From assembly GCF_000803315.1 (NCBI RefSeq), contig NZ_JRMH01000001.1:2852001-2916000 (forward strand): a DNA stretch of 64,000 nt. Reading direction: 5' to 3'. The notes below the pieces were generated by a model. It was not told where the DNA came from. It was given only the letters and a program-made list of their open reading frames with translations, and did not search any database. Shown in pieces: positions 28,436 to 37,345 of this stretch (positions are counted from its first letter, which is position 1; the number at the start of each line of letters is the position of its first letter). The DNA comes from Pectobacterium actinidiae (lineage in GTDB: Bacteria > Pseudomonadota > Gammaproteobacteria > Enterobacterales > Enterobacteriaceae). Made by a program: the position numbers and the translations under genes.

Positions 28436-29059
28436 TTAGGCTTTCACCCAGGCAGGAGCGACCACGGGTCCCTGACCCAAGAAATAACCAAACTGGATAT
28501 TCATAGCGCCAAGAGGCTCAAGGTAACGGCTGTTCTTGAGGGGGCCCGCATTCACCGGTTCCAGATTAACGGATGTCGCCAGTTCGGCAACCTGCTCACG
28601 TGCCCGCTCATTATCCCCGGCTATAAATACCTGTAATTTATTGCTCTGGCGTGATTCTTCTGGGAGCAACTGAGCAAAAAGCGTATTGAACGCTTTCACA
28701 ACGTTAGCTCCCAGAGCCAGTTTCTGAATTTCTTCTGCCGCTGAGGTCTCATGACCAATAACCAGTTCACTGAAATCAGCACTCACCGGGTTGGAAATAT
28801 CGACCAGCACTTTACCATTCAGGTCGCCAGCGGCTGAAATGATGTCAGATACTGCACCGAAAGGAGTGGCAAGAACCACAATATCAGCAACAGAGATAGC
28901 AGCAGCAATTCCGCCCCCCTGAACAGATGGACCTAACTTGCGAGCCAGTTCAGCGGCTTTAGCCGGATCCCGGTGCCCAATGAAGACATCATGCTTACCC
29001 GAAAAAAGTGCAGCAAGGCCTGCACCCATATTGCCTGTACCAATTACGCCAATTTTCAT
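28436..29059 (-). CDS. NADPH-dependent F420-reductase-type oxidoreductase
   Basis: A 207-residue Rossmann protein of the F420-dependent NADP oxidoreductase family. The nucleotide-binding site is the N-terminal IGVIGTGNMGAGLAAL with GHRDPAK after strand 2, which binds the 2'-phosphate of NADPH. Then VVLATPFGAV, a conserved VDISNPV and VKAFNTLFA follow. Bacteria without F420 carry many such proteins acting on other substrates. The gene is transcribed divergently from a LysR regulator 98 bases away, which is therefore its likely controller. Confidence 0.85.
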   Translation of the reverse strand: MKIGVIGTGNMGAGLAALFSGKHDVFIGHRDPAKAAELARKLGPSVQGGGIAAAISVADIVVLATPFGAVSDIISAAGDLNGKVLVDISNPVSADFSELVIGHETSAAEEIQKLALGANVVKAFNTLFAQLLPEESRQSNKLQVFIAGDNERAREQVAELATSVNLEPVNAGPLKNSRYLEPLGAMNIQFGYFLGQGPVVAPAWVKA

Positions 29060-29157
29060 GTTTCGTTCCTCTTGATGATCAACGAAACCAGTCTATTATT
29101 GCGTCATAGCATGATAAATTGCTTTAATGTTTGGACATTATAACCGGATTGTTTCCA

Positions 29158-30081
29158 ATGGATCGACTGACCAGCATGGCTATCTATGTCAAAGCAGTGG
29201 AACTGGGTTCCTTTTCAGCCGCAGCGGATGCAATGAATCTGTCTGCACAGCTTGTGGGTAAGCATGTTGCTGCACTTGAGCACCATCTGGGTGTACGATT
29301 AATCAGCAGAACAACCCGGCAACATAGCCTGACTGAGGCGGGCCATCATTTTTATGAGCGTGCAAAAATTATTCTTGCGGAGGTAGAGATAGCCGAATCG
29401 TTTGCCGAGGAAGTGAGGGTTGTTCCGCGTGGCAGACTTAAAATCAATGCCCCCGTGACATTCGGCATCAATGCGCTTGCTCCTCTTCTGCCGCTATTTC
29501 TTGAAGAACATCCTGAAATATCGGTCGAAATGACGCTAACTAACCGTAAAGTGGACCTGATTGACGAAGGATACGATGCCGTTTTCCGTGTCGGAGCACT
29601 GGCGGACAGTGCTTTGATGGCAAAATCCCTTGCCCCTTACCAGTTGCTTCTTTGCGCAGCACCTGATTATCTGAAAAAAGCACTGTCACTGGAAAAACCA
29701 GAAGACTTATTGCAGCATGAATGCTTGATCTTCACTCATACCTCCCTCAGAACACAGTGGGAATTTGATGGTCCGGAAGGCCATGTTTCCCTGCCCGTTT
29801 CCGGGCGTCTGCTTCTGGACAGTGGCGAGGCGCTGGTCAGCGCAGCCTTGTCTGGTTTTGGTATTGCAATGCAACCAACAGAACTGGTATGGCCGCACAT
29901 TGTGGCAGGCAGACTGGAACATGTATTACCCGAATACAGCGTACCCTCAAGGCCTTTGCATGTAATGTATGCCCCAGACAGAAGGCTGACACCCAAGCTT
30001 CGCAGCTTTCTTGATTTTTCGACCCGTCACTTCGGCACTGGTCCTGGGAAATCACTCCCGGCTAGCGGCCGTGTGTTGTAG
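29158..30081 (+). CDS. LysR-family regulator
   Basis: A 307-residue transcription factor: N-terminal winged helix (FSAAADAMNLSAQLVGKHVAAL), then a periplasmic-binding-protein-like effector domain beginning GRLKINAPVTFGINALAPLL. It belongs to the CrgA/YafC-like subgroup. I chose ATG 29158 since the frame upstream to a TTG at 29131 adds nine unlikely residues. It diverges from the F420-type oxidoreductase gene and probably regulates it. The next LysR gene starts 12 bases after its stop. Confidence 0.9.
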   Translation: MDRLTSMAIYVKAVELGSFSAAADAMNLSAQLVGKHVAALEHHLGVRLISRTTRQHSLTEAGHHFYERAKIILAEVEIAESFAEEVRVVPRGRLKINAPVTFGINALAPLLPLFLEEHPEISVEMTLTNRKVDLIDEGYDAVFRVGALADSALMAKSLAPYQLLLCAAPDYLKKALSLEKPEDLLQHECLIFTHTSLRTQWEFDGPEGHVSLPVSGRLLLDSGEALVSAALSGFGIAMQPTELVWPHIVAGRLEHVLPEYSVPSRPLHVMYAPDRRLTPKLRSFLDFSTRHFGTGPGKSLPASGRVL

Positions 30082-30093
30082 TGGAATTCCTGT

Positions 30094-31014
30094 ATGCCAG
30101 CACCTTTCACCACTGATTCTCTCCGGGCCATTGTCCATTTTGTTGCCGTGGCGGATGCACACAGTTTTACCGAAGCAGCCGAGCAACTGGGAATGACCCG
30201 CTCAGCAATTGGTAAGAGCATTGTCCGGCTGGAAGAACGACTGGGCACGAAGCTTTTTCACCGTACAACACGAAAAATAACATTGACCACCGAAGGTGAG
30301 GCTTATCTTGCCAGTTGCAGAAGCGCACTGGAAACAATGCAAGCCGCAGAGTCATCCCTGCTCGCCAAACAGACAGAACCATCAGGCGTGGTCAGAATTG
30401 ATATGCCAGCTGCATTTGGAAAAACCGTTATGATGCCGGTGCTGCTGCAAATCGCCGCGCAGTATCCCGAACTCCGACTGGTGCTGACATTCAATGACCG
30501 TATTATTGATCCACTGGATGTGGGGTTTGACCTTGCTATTCGCTTTGGTCCTCTGAAAGACACGACTGATTTAGTTGCCCGCTCCCTGAATGCACAACAT
30601 TTGCTCCTGTGTGCGTCGTCAGAGTATCTGTCCCGTTATGGGACACCTCTTACTTTGGAAGATTTGGATAAACACCGCTGTATTATGGCCTGGCGGGGAG
30701 GCTCGCCACTCAACTGGTTAGTTCGCGATCCGCAGGGACAGGATATACGTTTCAATCCGGTTCCATTTCATCAGATAAGTGACGGTGATGCCATGATAGC
30801 AGCAGGGGTTGCCGGAGCAGGAATTATACAGTTCCCTGAATCCCTACTGCGTCCCTATTTTACTGATGCGAAACTTATTCCCATTCTACCGGAACTGACA
30901 CCGTCGCCTACAGAACTGAGCGTAATCTGGCCTCGTGCCAGGGCACTCATGCCCGGGGTCAGGTTCATTATTGATGAGCTGATCCGACTAGCCGATATCA
31001 ATACATTTGCCTGA
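30094..31014 (+). CDS. LysR-family regulator (second)
   Basis: A 306-residue LysR protein of the same subgroup as its upstream neighbour: helix-turn-helix FTEAAEQLGMTRSAIGKSIVRL, HRTTRKITLT wing and an effector domain beginning GVVRIDMPAAFGKTVMMPVL. The 12-base gap to the previous gene indicates cotranscription. The pair may have arisen by duplication, although the effector domains differ considerably. Confidence 0.9.
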   Translation: MPAPFTTDSLRAIVHFVAVADAHSFTEAAEQLGMTRSAIGKSIVRLEERLGTKLFHRTTRKITLTTEGEAYLASCRSALETMQAAESSLLAKQTEPSGVVRIDMPAAFGKTVMMPVLLQIAAQYPELRLVLTFNDRIIDPLDVGFDLAIRFGPLKDTTDLVARSLNAQHLLLCASSEYLSRYGTPLTLEDLDKHRCIMAWRGGSPLNWLVRDPQGQDIRFNPVPFHQISDGDAMIAAGVAGAGIIQFPESLLRPYFTDAKLIPILPELTPSPTELSVIWPRARALMPGVRFIIDELIRLADINTFA

Positions 31015-31139
31015 TTAGGGAAAAAAATTCCCCACTGCGTCCCCTACACATGGGTTTATCAATTGTTCACTCTGTACGACGATAGTTAACAGATTCTGCA
31101 ACGCACTATCTGTTAACTATCCACAATGAGGGACATACC

Positions 31140-31337
31140 ATGCCTGTAGTAAATATTCAGATGTTTGATGGCCGTGATGAGGCTAAACCTGCTATTGCCC
31201 GTGCGGTAACAGAAGCTATTGCGACACACGCCAGTGTCGATCCACAGTATGTTTATGTCATTTTCAATGATGTGAAAACCGAAAACTGGGCTATTTCTGG
31301 CGAAATTTTTGCGGAAACGATGAAAAAGTCAGGTTAA
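31140..31337 (+). CDS. 4-oxalocrotonate tautomerase family protein
   Basis: A 65-residue protein starting MPVVNIQMFDGRD. Removal of Met exposes Pro1, the catalytic base of the tautomerase superfamily, and the length fits hexameric 4-OT. The usual basic active-site residue at about position 12 (Arg in GRDEAKP) is present. Family members interconvert enol and keto forms of aromatic breakdown products or dehalogenate small acids; the substrate here is unknown. It has a GAGGG site and sits among redox genes. Confidence 0.85.
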   Translation: MPVVNIQMFDGRDEAKPAIARAVTEAIATHASVDPQYVYVIFNDVKTENWAISGEIFAETMKKSG

Positions 31338-31364
31338 ATAGCGCGTTTAAAACTGCCGGACGTC

Positions 31365-31397
31365 CAGTACCGTGCATGACTTGATATCACGGTACTG
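31365..31397 (+). terminator. Inverted repeat after the tautomerase gene
   Basis: Perfect 10-base arms CAGTACCGTG (31365-31374) and CACGGTACTG (31388-31397) with a 13-base loop, 28 bases past the stop. There is no T run, so it may end transcription inefficiently or serve as a binding site. Confidence 0.5.
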
Positions 31398-31555
31398 AAC
31401 ACGCAATGTTTACATTCGTTGCTTATATTTCAAATCAACATAATTATTATCGAAAGAGATCAATCGGTTTATTTATGTTGAGTAATGTCGGGATATAATC
31501 AGCAAATTTTAAATGAGATGTTATTTCTTTACTATTCATTATGCAGGATGTTGTA

Positions 31556-31909
31556 ATGAAAAATGAAATTATGTGTGTATTCACTCTTTCTGTAAAAGAA
31601 GGACAGTTTGCTAATTTTCGCAATCTAGTGTCTGAAATTGTAAAAGAGACTGAAAATGAACCGGGAACACTGACCTATATGTACAGCGTCAGTGATGATC
31701 AAAAGACAGCACATATCATTGAAGGTTATAAGGCGGATGCGCTGGTATCTCATGTCGATGTTACCTTTGCTCCGTTTGCTGAACGCTTTCTTTCACATGT
31801 TGATGTAACCGGCCTGACTGTATATGGTGAAACCGATGAGCATATCAGAAAAAGACTGGATGCCTTTGGCGCTGTTTACATGAAAATGTTTGCCGGTTTT
31901 ACTCGCTAA
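31556..31909 (+). CDS. ABM-type (antibiotic biosynthesis monooxygenase-like) protein
   Basis: A 117-residue ferredoxin-like alpha/beta protein: IMCVFTLSVKEGQFANFRNL, then ETENEPGTLTYMYSVSDD and HIIEGYKADALVSHV, the pattern of putative quinol monooxygenases such as YgiN. Those enzymes oxidise quinols without a bound metal. ATG 31556 has AGGA seven bases upstream; an in-frame ATG at 31541 lacks a site. With the tautomerase and the flavin reductase it suggests handling of quinones or other electrophiles, which is inference. Confidence 0.78.
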   Translation: MKNEIMCVFTLSVKEGQFANFRNLVSEIVKETENEPGTLTYMYSVSDDQKTAHIIEGYKADALVSHVDVTFAPFAERFLSHVDVTGLTVYGETDEHIRKRLDAFGAVYMKMFAGFTR

Positions 31910-32001
31910 CTCTCCCCGGATTAAACGCCATTTCCATCTGCTTCGCCTGAAAGCCGAGGGGTTGCTTTATCTCAATTTCAGGCGAGTTGTAGGGGGATGT
32001 T

Positions 32002-32898
32002 ATGTTATCAAAAGTAGATTTATTGCGTTATTTTATCACAGCAGCTCGCTCAAACTCATTTAAAGAAGCGGCAGAAAAAATGGGGACAACTCCGCAGACC
32101 GTCTCCCGGTCTATCAGGGAGCTCGAAAGTGCATTAGGAGAGATCCTCTTCTATCGCAATACGCGGAGCATCAGTGTGACGGCATATGGCCGGGGTTTAC
32201 TGCCGAAGTGTGAAGCTGTCATTGAGAAAGTGAATGGAATTTTCAATACACATGGTAAATCCCATGGTGATAAAAGCATTAATGGGCTTGTGAAGGTAAC
32301 TGCACCCGTATTTCTGGGCCAGCGCTTTGTTTATGACACGCTGTCCGGTCTGCTTGAAAGATATCCTAATCTCAGTCTTGACCTTAAATTCACTGACAAT
32401 GAAGAGGACTTCATTCAAAGTGGCATCGATATTGGTGTGCGGGTGGGGAAAATTGATAACAACAACTATCTCGCCAGAAAAATTGGCACTGTAAAATTTG
32501 ATATCGTTATTTCATCTCGCGAATTTGAATCAATCAAACTCATCTCATCAGTCGACGAATTAACCGATCGCTCTATTATCCTGATGAAGGATCCAGCGAC
32601 AGGGATAATAAGGCATTGGCATGACAGCCATGGCAATAGCTTAAGGTTTAATAAGGTCAAGCTTATTTCAAACGACTCTGAAACAATATGCAAAGCAGTT
32701 TGCGATGGCATTGGCATTGCTCAAATACCTGAAATGGTTGCAAGAGAATATTATCTTCGGGGAGAGATGCAAAAAGTTAATGTTACTGGTTTGATGGATC
32801 AACTCGATATCTATGCTTATCGACCTCAATCAGGACCCGTTCCTGACAGAGTCAGGCTCGTTTTTGATGAAATTGTTAAATCCATCGTTAGCACATAA
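32002..32898 (+). CDS. LysR-family regulator (third)
   Basis: A 298-residue LysR protein: helix-turn-helix FKEAAEKMGTTPQTVSRSIREL, the YRNTRSISVT wing and an effector domain from NGLVKVTAPVFLGQRFVYDTL. GGGGG (31991-31995) stands six bases before ATG. The codon use is more AT-rich than in the first two LysR genes. It precedes the Old Yellow Enzyme gene by 108 bases on the same strand, so it may control it. Confidence 0.9.
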   Translation: MLSKVDLLRYFITAARSNSFKEAAEKMGTTPQTVSRSIRELESALGEILFYRNTRSISVTAYGRGLLPKCEAVIEKVNGIFNTHGKSHGDKSINGLVKVTAPVFLGQRFVYDTLSGLLERYPNLSLDLKFTDNEEDFIQSGIDIGVRVGKIDNNNYLARKIGTVKFDIVISSREFESIKLISSVDELTDRSIILMKDPATGIIRHWHDSHGNSLRFNKVKLISNDSETICKAVCDGIGIAQIPEMVAREYYLRGEMQKVNVTGLMDQLDIYAYRPQSGPVPDRVRLVFDEIVKSIVST

Positions 32899-33006
32899 CC
32901 TTAAAATTGTGATTCAGAATCACGATTTTCGTGATTTACCTGACGGTACAGGAACTTTATATTCTCCACATATTGATGCGTTAATATCATTTAATGAGAG
33001 AACACT

Positions 33007-34167
33007 ATGACAGCTAAATTTACGCCTTTTGAGAATACAGGAAAACACCTTTCTCATGCCGCTGAAAATATCAACCCTGTACCCCTGTTCCAGGAATATG
33101 GAATAAAAAGTTTAACGTTAAAAAACCGTATCGTCGTTCCCCCTATGTGCACATACAGTGCAGAAAATGGCCTGGCTAACGATTTTCATATCAGCCATTA
33201 TGGCAGTCTGGGACGTGGCGGTGCAGCTCTCGTGATTGTAGAAGCCACGGCGGTGTCTCCGGAAGGGCGAATCACACCTTCCTGCCTCGGTATCTGGAAT
33301 GATGCGCAGGCAAAGAAACTCGAACAAGTGGCATCAGCAATAAAATCTGGTGGTGCAATCCCGGGCATTCAGCTTGGACACGCAGGCAGAAAAGCCAGCG
33401 CAAACGAACCATGGAATGGGGATGATCATATTGTTGCTGGCAATGAAAAAGCATGGGATACGATTGCGCCTTCAGCGGTTCCATTTGGTGAACACCTTTC
33501 ACATATCCCTCTGGAAATGACAACTGCTGATATCCGTAGGGTACAGAACGATTTTAAAGATGCGGCATTAAGAGCCAGAAATGCGGGATTCGAATGGCTG
33601 GAGCTTCACTTTGCACATGGATACCTGGCTCAGAGTTTCTTTTCCGTTCACTCCAACAAACGTAGTGATGAGTATGGCATTGACTTTGAAGGCCGGAGCC
33701 GTTTCCTGCTGGAGACGGTTGCACTGGTAAGAGAAGTCTGGCCCGAACAATACCCACTGACGATTCGATTTGGTGTGCTTGAGTATGATGGAAACGATGA
33801 GGTCACCTTACAGGAATCAGTTAAATTAATCACTCTGCTTAAGGATAAAGGACTGGATCTTCTTGATGTCAGCGTCGGATTTACTGTACCGGGAATGAAT
33901 GTTCCATGGGGAAAAGCATTCTTGGTTGAAGTCGCAAGGCAGATGCGTAATGCCGCTAAAATTCCTGTTGCTTCTGCATGGGGATTAGGTGATCCGGAAG
34001 CCGCAAATGATGCCGTTGCGAGCGGGGCAATGGACCTGGTGATGATAGGACGAGGTTTCCTGGCAAATCCATTCTATACATTTGAAATTGCCAAGAAACT
34101 CAGCAAAGAGAATCCGTCCTGGGTTCTTCCGACTCCGTATGCCCACTGGCTCGAACGTTACAGATAA
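33007..34167 (+). CDS. Old Yellow Enzyme family NAD(P)H:flavin oxidoreductase (YqjM-like)
   Basis: A 386-residue FMN-dependent ene-reductase, TIM barrel, cytoplasmic. Class III (YqjM-type) motifs are visible: IVVPPMCTYSAENG, where the Cys tunes the flavin, IQLGHAGRKAS for substrate binding, LELHFAHGYLAQSFFS, NKRSDEYG and the C-terminal phosphate site VMIGRGFLANP. Such enzymes reduce alpha,beta-unsaturated carbonyls and quinones. A 30-residue N-terminal extension before LFQEYGIKSLTLKNR is longer than in YqjM. A terminator follows. Confidence 0.92.
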   Translation: MTAKFTPFENTGKHLSHAAENINPVPLFQEYGIKSLTLKNRIVVPPMCTYSAENGLANDFHISHYGSLGRGGAALVIVEATAVSPEGRITPSCLGIWNDAQAKKLEQVASAIKSGGAIPGIQLGHAGRKASANEPWNGDDHIVAGNEKAWDTIAPSAVPFGEHLSHIPLEMTTADIRRVQNDFKDAALRARNAGFEWLELHFAHGYLAQSFFSVHSNKRSDEYGIDFEGRSRFLLETVALVREVWPEQYPLTIRFGVLEYDGNDEVTLQESVKLITLLKDKGLDLLDVSVGFTVPGMNVPWGKAFLVEVARQMRNAAKIPVASAWGLGDPEAANDAVASGAMDLVMIGRGFLANPFYTFEIAKKLSKENPSWVLPTPYAHWLERYR

Positions 34168-34245
34168 GAATACCAATAATAATAAAGGCTAAAGCCGGTC
34201 GACTTTTATGCCACTAAGGACTAACAACACAGGACGTGTAATTTT

Positions 34246-34267
34246 AGCCGGGTTTCCCGGCTTTTTT
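34246..34267 (+). terminator. Rho-independent terminator after the Old Yellow Enzyme gene
   Basis: Stem AGCCGGG (34246-34252) / CCCGGCT (34256-34262), 3-base loop, then a T run to 34267. Strong, plus-strand. Confidence 0.92.
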
Positions 34268-34352
34268 ATCTGGCACAGTCCAGTTGAAGACCATAGTCGG
34301 TTATAAATATACAGGTTCTATCTATTAATTGAGAAAAGCAGGATGATATCCT

Positions 34353-34694
34353 ATGAAGTTCGCAGAAAAAATTGTAGACGACTTAATTAAGTGGATTGAA
34401 GACAATGTAAACCGCCCTCTTTATATCAGCGACGTTGCAGAACAAGCGGGTTATTCTAAATGGCATCTCCAGAGAATATTTCACCAATACACTGGTGAAA
34501 ATCTCGCAAGCTACATCAGGAAGAGAAAACTCAGCCTTGCTGCTCGCGACCTAAACAGAACGAATGAGAGAGTAATCGATATCTCACAGAAATATGGTTT
34601 TGATTCACAACAAATTTTTACCCGCTCATTTAGTAAAGCCTTTAACGTATCCCCGATTGCCTACCGGAAACAAAACAATTTATTAAATCCTTAG
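34353..34694 (+). CDS. AraC-family regulator, RamA/SoxS-like
   Basis: A 113-residue protein that is all DNA-binding domain, as in MarA, SoxS and RamA. The two helix-turn-helices include ISDVAEQAGYSKWHLQRIF and RVIDISQKYGFDSQQIFTRS, ending in the family signature FNVSPIAYRK. Homologues activate efflux and oxidative-stress genes. Its place just after the ene-reductase and the other redox genes suggests a mobile stress-response module. No effector domain is present, so control should be at expression level. Confidence 0.92.
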   Translation: MKFAEKIVDDLIKWIEDNVNRPLYISDVAEQAGYSKWHLQRIFHQYTGENLASYIRKRKLSLAARDLNRTNERVIDISQKYGFDSQQIFTRSFSKAFNVSPIAYRKQNNLLNP

Positions 34695-35405
34695 TCGGCC
34701 TGCTAATGATACAGAGAATGATGAAATCCAGTCCGTGTCCACTATCTAAGATGTTCTTGAGGTAGTTGAATATCTCGAAAAAACTAACTATATATGACCA
34801 TGCCCGATATGGGAATCCAGGATCCGGCCAGATTGAACTTGGTTGACAGAGAGTTCATGGCCTGGAATCCTGTCAATTTCAGTGACGGGATTATTGAAGA
34901 CAGGGTCGCGAAGATATCTTTATCTTGATTCAAGGCACGAAGAAGAATTATGACTGGGGCTGCCAGTTTCTTCCATATGCTTTCATCCCTGCCGATTGGC
35001 ATACAACAATGTTAGTGATGTCTTCATCTACATAATGAGGGCATACCATGGGGATTTTTTCGCGTACATCACATCCGCATCTGCTTGCTCCATAAGTCTT
35101 ATCTCATCTCGTCACAACAAGCACTGGGAATCCCTACGAAATGTTTGGAGTGTCCATTCGAAATGAAACTTTATCTTTCGGAACATCCCCATTTATTATT
35201 GGTCAGATGTTTTTTCATCTATAAAACTTTTTATGGTTCAGGAGTATACTTTTGCAAGAGGAAAAACCAACGAAACAATATATCCGTCCATATGAAGAAC
35301 GATACAGTGTCATCCATCTCAAGACAAACTGATAATACCGTTCGGTAATATTAATCAGAGAGAGGATTGAGCATCATAAAGTTAATTCAAAAAATCGGAG
35401 AGCTT
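34695..35405 (+). other. Decayed DNA, no intact gene
   Basis: Around 34796-35030 short peptides with natural-looking composition appear in shifting frames (RLNLVDREFMAWNPVNF from 34831, then DWGCQFLPYAFIPADWHTT from 34952), which suggests a frameshifted gene remnant. At 35036 the sequence ATGAGGGCATACCATG resembles the bases before the tautomerase start (31127-31141), a likely duplicated scrap. An 87-codon frame at 35085 is not convincing. Confidence 0.4.
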
Positions 35406-36104
35406 ATGAGTTTGATACCTAAATTTCCTTTTACCACTGCTTTTCTTTGTGCTGCTGAAATGTTTTCGGCAAGTGCTTCGGCTAATATTACTATCAAGGA
35501 TTTCACTCTATCCGGTGTATCTCTCGAGCAAAGTACCTTCAAAGGTGAGCCAGCATTCAAAATGACCATGCCAACTGATGCCATTCAGGATCCGAAGAAG
35601 GAAAAACTGGCAGATCGAAATTATATGGCTTGGTTACCGTTTGATTTTGGTGACGGTGTAATTGAGGTTGATATTGCCAGTAAACTGGTAGATGAAGCGC
35701 CAACCTATGCCAGAGGTTTCATTGGCCTGACTTTTCGTATAGACAGCAAGGGACATTTTGAAAGTATCTACCTCCGTCCAACAAATAGCGTTGCTGAAGA
35801 TCAGGTTCGGCGTAATCACAGTGTTCAGTATGTAGCTTATCCTGATTACAGATTTGACAAACTGCGACAAGAATCCCCAGAAAAGTACGAAAGCTATGCT
35901 GAACTGGATATGGAACGCTGGATACACATGAAAATTGTTGTCAAAGGAGAAAAAGCTGAGCTTTATCTCGACGGAAAATCAACGCCATCACTTATAGTTA
36001 CAGACTTGAAACTGGGTGCAAACCAGCGAGGTGGCGTTGGTGTATGGCTTGAGTCCGGTACAATGGCATTTTTTCGAAATTTGAAAATAACGCCCGTATC
36101 CTGA
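35406..36104 (+). CDS. Exported LamG/ConA-like protein
   Basis: A 232-residue protein from ATG 35406, with CGGAG just upstream. A signal peptide covers about residues 1-28 (ending ASASA). The remainder looks like a jelly-roll lectin/laminin-G or DUF1080-type fold: AWLPFDFGDGVIEVDIASKL, GFIGLTFRID, YLRPTN, then ERWIHMKIVVKGEKAELYLD and GVGVWLESGTMAFFRNL at the C terminus. Such domains bind or cleave carbohydrate. Periplasmic or secreted location is inferred; no catalytic site can be named. Confidence 0.72.
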   Translation: MSLIPKFPFTTAFLCAAEMFSASASANITIKDFTLSGVSLEQSTFKGEPAFKMTMPTDAIQDPKKEKLADRNYMAWLPFDFGDGVIEVDIASKLVDEAPTYARGFIGLTFRIDSKGHFESIYLRPTNSVAEDQVRRNHSVQYVAYPDYRFDKLRQESPEKYESYAELDMERWIHMKIVVKGEKAELYLDGKSTPSLIVTDLKLGANQRGGVGVWLESGTMAFFRNLKITPVS

Positions 36105-36196
36105 ATAAGGTAAAAGTAATCAACTAACTCAAAAAATATGCAGGTCACCTCGCTATATGAAATAAATTACCATGTCCATCATCGCCCCTCTTGACA

Positions 36197-36227
36197 ATAC
36201 CGAAACGATACTTCATCGTTTCGGTAT
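36197..36227. promoter_or_regulatory. Palindromic operator upstream of tetR
   Basis: Perfect 13-base arms ATACCGAAACGAT and ATCGTTTCGGTAT around ACTTC. A TTGACA box at 36191-36196 touches the left arm, so a bound protein would cover the promoter. No T run follows, arguing against a terminator. The core CGAAACGA-N7-TCGTTTCG recurs at 38580-38602. Confidence 0.75.
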
Positions 36228-36269
36228 CTTACATCATTTTATCGTAGATAGGGATTGGGTGGAGCATAG

Positions 36270-36953
36270 ATGTCCAGAAGCAAATCAGAGAATGTCCGAA
36301 ATGCCTTTTTGTCCGCAGCAAGAGATGTATTCCTTGAGGTCGGATTTGAGCAGTCCACCATGGATCAAATAGCATCAAGATCAGGCAGTGCAAAATCTAC
36401 ATTGTATCGATATTTTGACTCAAAGGAGTCGTTGTTCTCCGCACTGATAATCAAAGCATCACAAGGAAATGACAATGAAATCATCAATTTTTTGTACCGC
36501 ACTGGTGATGGTCCACAACCGATTAGCTCATCAGAAAGTGCTGTAGACTCACTTATTTTCCCAAGCCATGAAGAAAATTTTAAAGACGCGCTGACTAAAT
36601 TTGGGCAGTACATTCTTTCTAGTTTTCATACACCACGCGCTCTTGCTGTCAGGCGTATGATGATTACTGCGTCCGCAAATCCAGACTTAGGGAAATTGTT
36701 TTATGAGCAAGGTCCAAATAAGGCCATACAACATCTAGGACTATACTTTAAACCTCTCATTGATCGAGGGTATTTATACAAATCGGATCCTCATATTGTT
36801 GCTTGTCATTATTTCGGCTTGCTTGAATCTGAGGTAAATGAAGCTGGTTTACATAATGTAATAACCCAACTCAGTGAACAGCAAATTACAAATATTGTTT
36901 CACGCGCAGTTGAAGTTTTCATACGTGCTTATGTTTATAAATCATCTGATTGA
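36270..36953 (+). CDS. TetR-family repressor
   Basis: A 227-residue regulator with a classic N-terminal TetR helix-turn-helix: AFLSAARDVFLEVGFEQSTM, then IASRSGSAKSTLYRYFDSKE. The C-terminal half is a ligand-binding helical domain, related to AcrR-type C domains (LAVRRMMITASANPDLGKLF). The ligand is unknown. The palindrome 42 bases upstream suggests autoregulation, and the matching site before mipA suggests a second target. The gene is followed by a 392-base AT-rich gap. Confidence 0.9.
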   Translation: MSRSKSENVRNAFLSAARDVFLEVGFEQSTMDQIASRSGSAKSTLYRYFDSKESLFSALIIKASQGNDNEIINFLYRTGDGPQPISSSESAVDSLIFPSHEENFKDALTKFGQYILSSFHTPRALAVRRMMITASANPDLGKLFYEQGPNKAIQHLGLYFKPLIDRGYLYKSDPHIVACHYFGLLESEVNEAGLHNVITQLSEQQITNIVSRAVEVFIRAYVYKSSD

Positions 36954-37299
36954 GACTTCCATCTCCCCCTTAACAGATCTATAGACAACCTAGTAATAAA
37001 TTTTATCACTTAATATTATTTTTTTAAGCAGGTTTTATTAAAAAACACCATCAAATAAAAAGTAAAATGTACTGCTTTTTTAAATGTCTATGAATGGTCC
37101 CCGTGCTTTTCTTTCTTATAGATATACAATCCCTACCCGGGAATAACAAAATGCATCCATTCTTGGCTTGGAACATTATGACTATATTTCCGGTAATAAT
37201 AGCTACTGGCACATCGATTATAAGAGATATAACTGCATGCCAGTCATTTCTTGTAAGACCTAAACGTACTATCTAGGTTATTTCCATTGCTGATATTTT
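36954..37299. other. AT-rich gap downstream of tetR, no gene
   Basis: Contains a 60-codon open frame (37094-37276) without a ribosome binding site and with no recognisable similarity. I see no gene. Confidence 0.45.
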
Positions 37300-37330
37300 A
37301 TCGCTCATGGTATAAATTTCCATGAGCGAT
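37300..37330 (-). terminator. Perfect hairpin between tetR and mipA
   Basis: Arms ATCGCTCATGG (37300-37310) and CCATGAGCGAT (37320-37330), 9-base loop, 15 bases past the mipA-like stop. No long T run; position supports a terminator. Confidence 0.6.
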
Positions 37331-37345
37331 AGATCCTTTAGCTTA

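Noticed and set aside
35085..35348. An 87-codon protein
   Set aside because: No ribosome binding site, unusual composition and overlap with the leader of the LamG-like gene.
36197..36227. The tetR palindrome as a rho-independent terminator
   Set aside because: No T run follows, and a second matching palindrome lies upstream of mipA, which fits an operator better.
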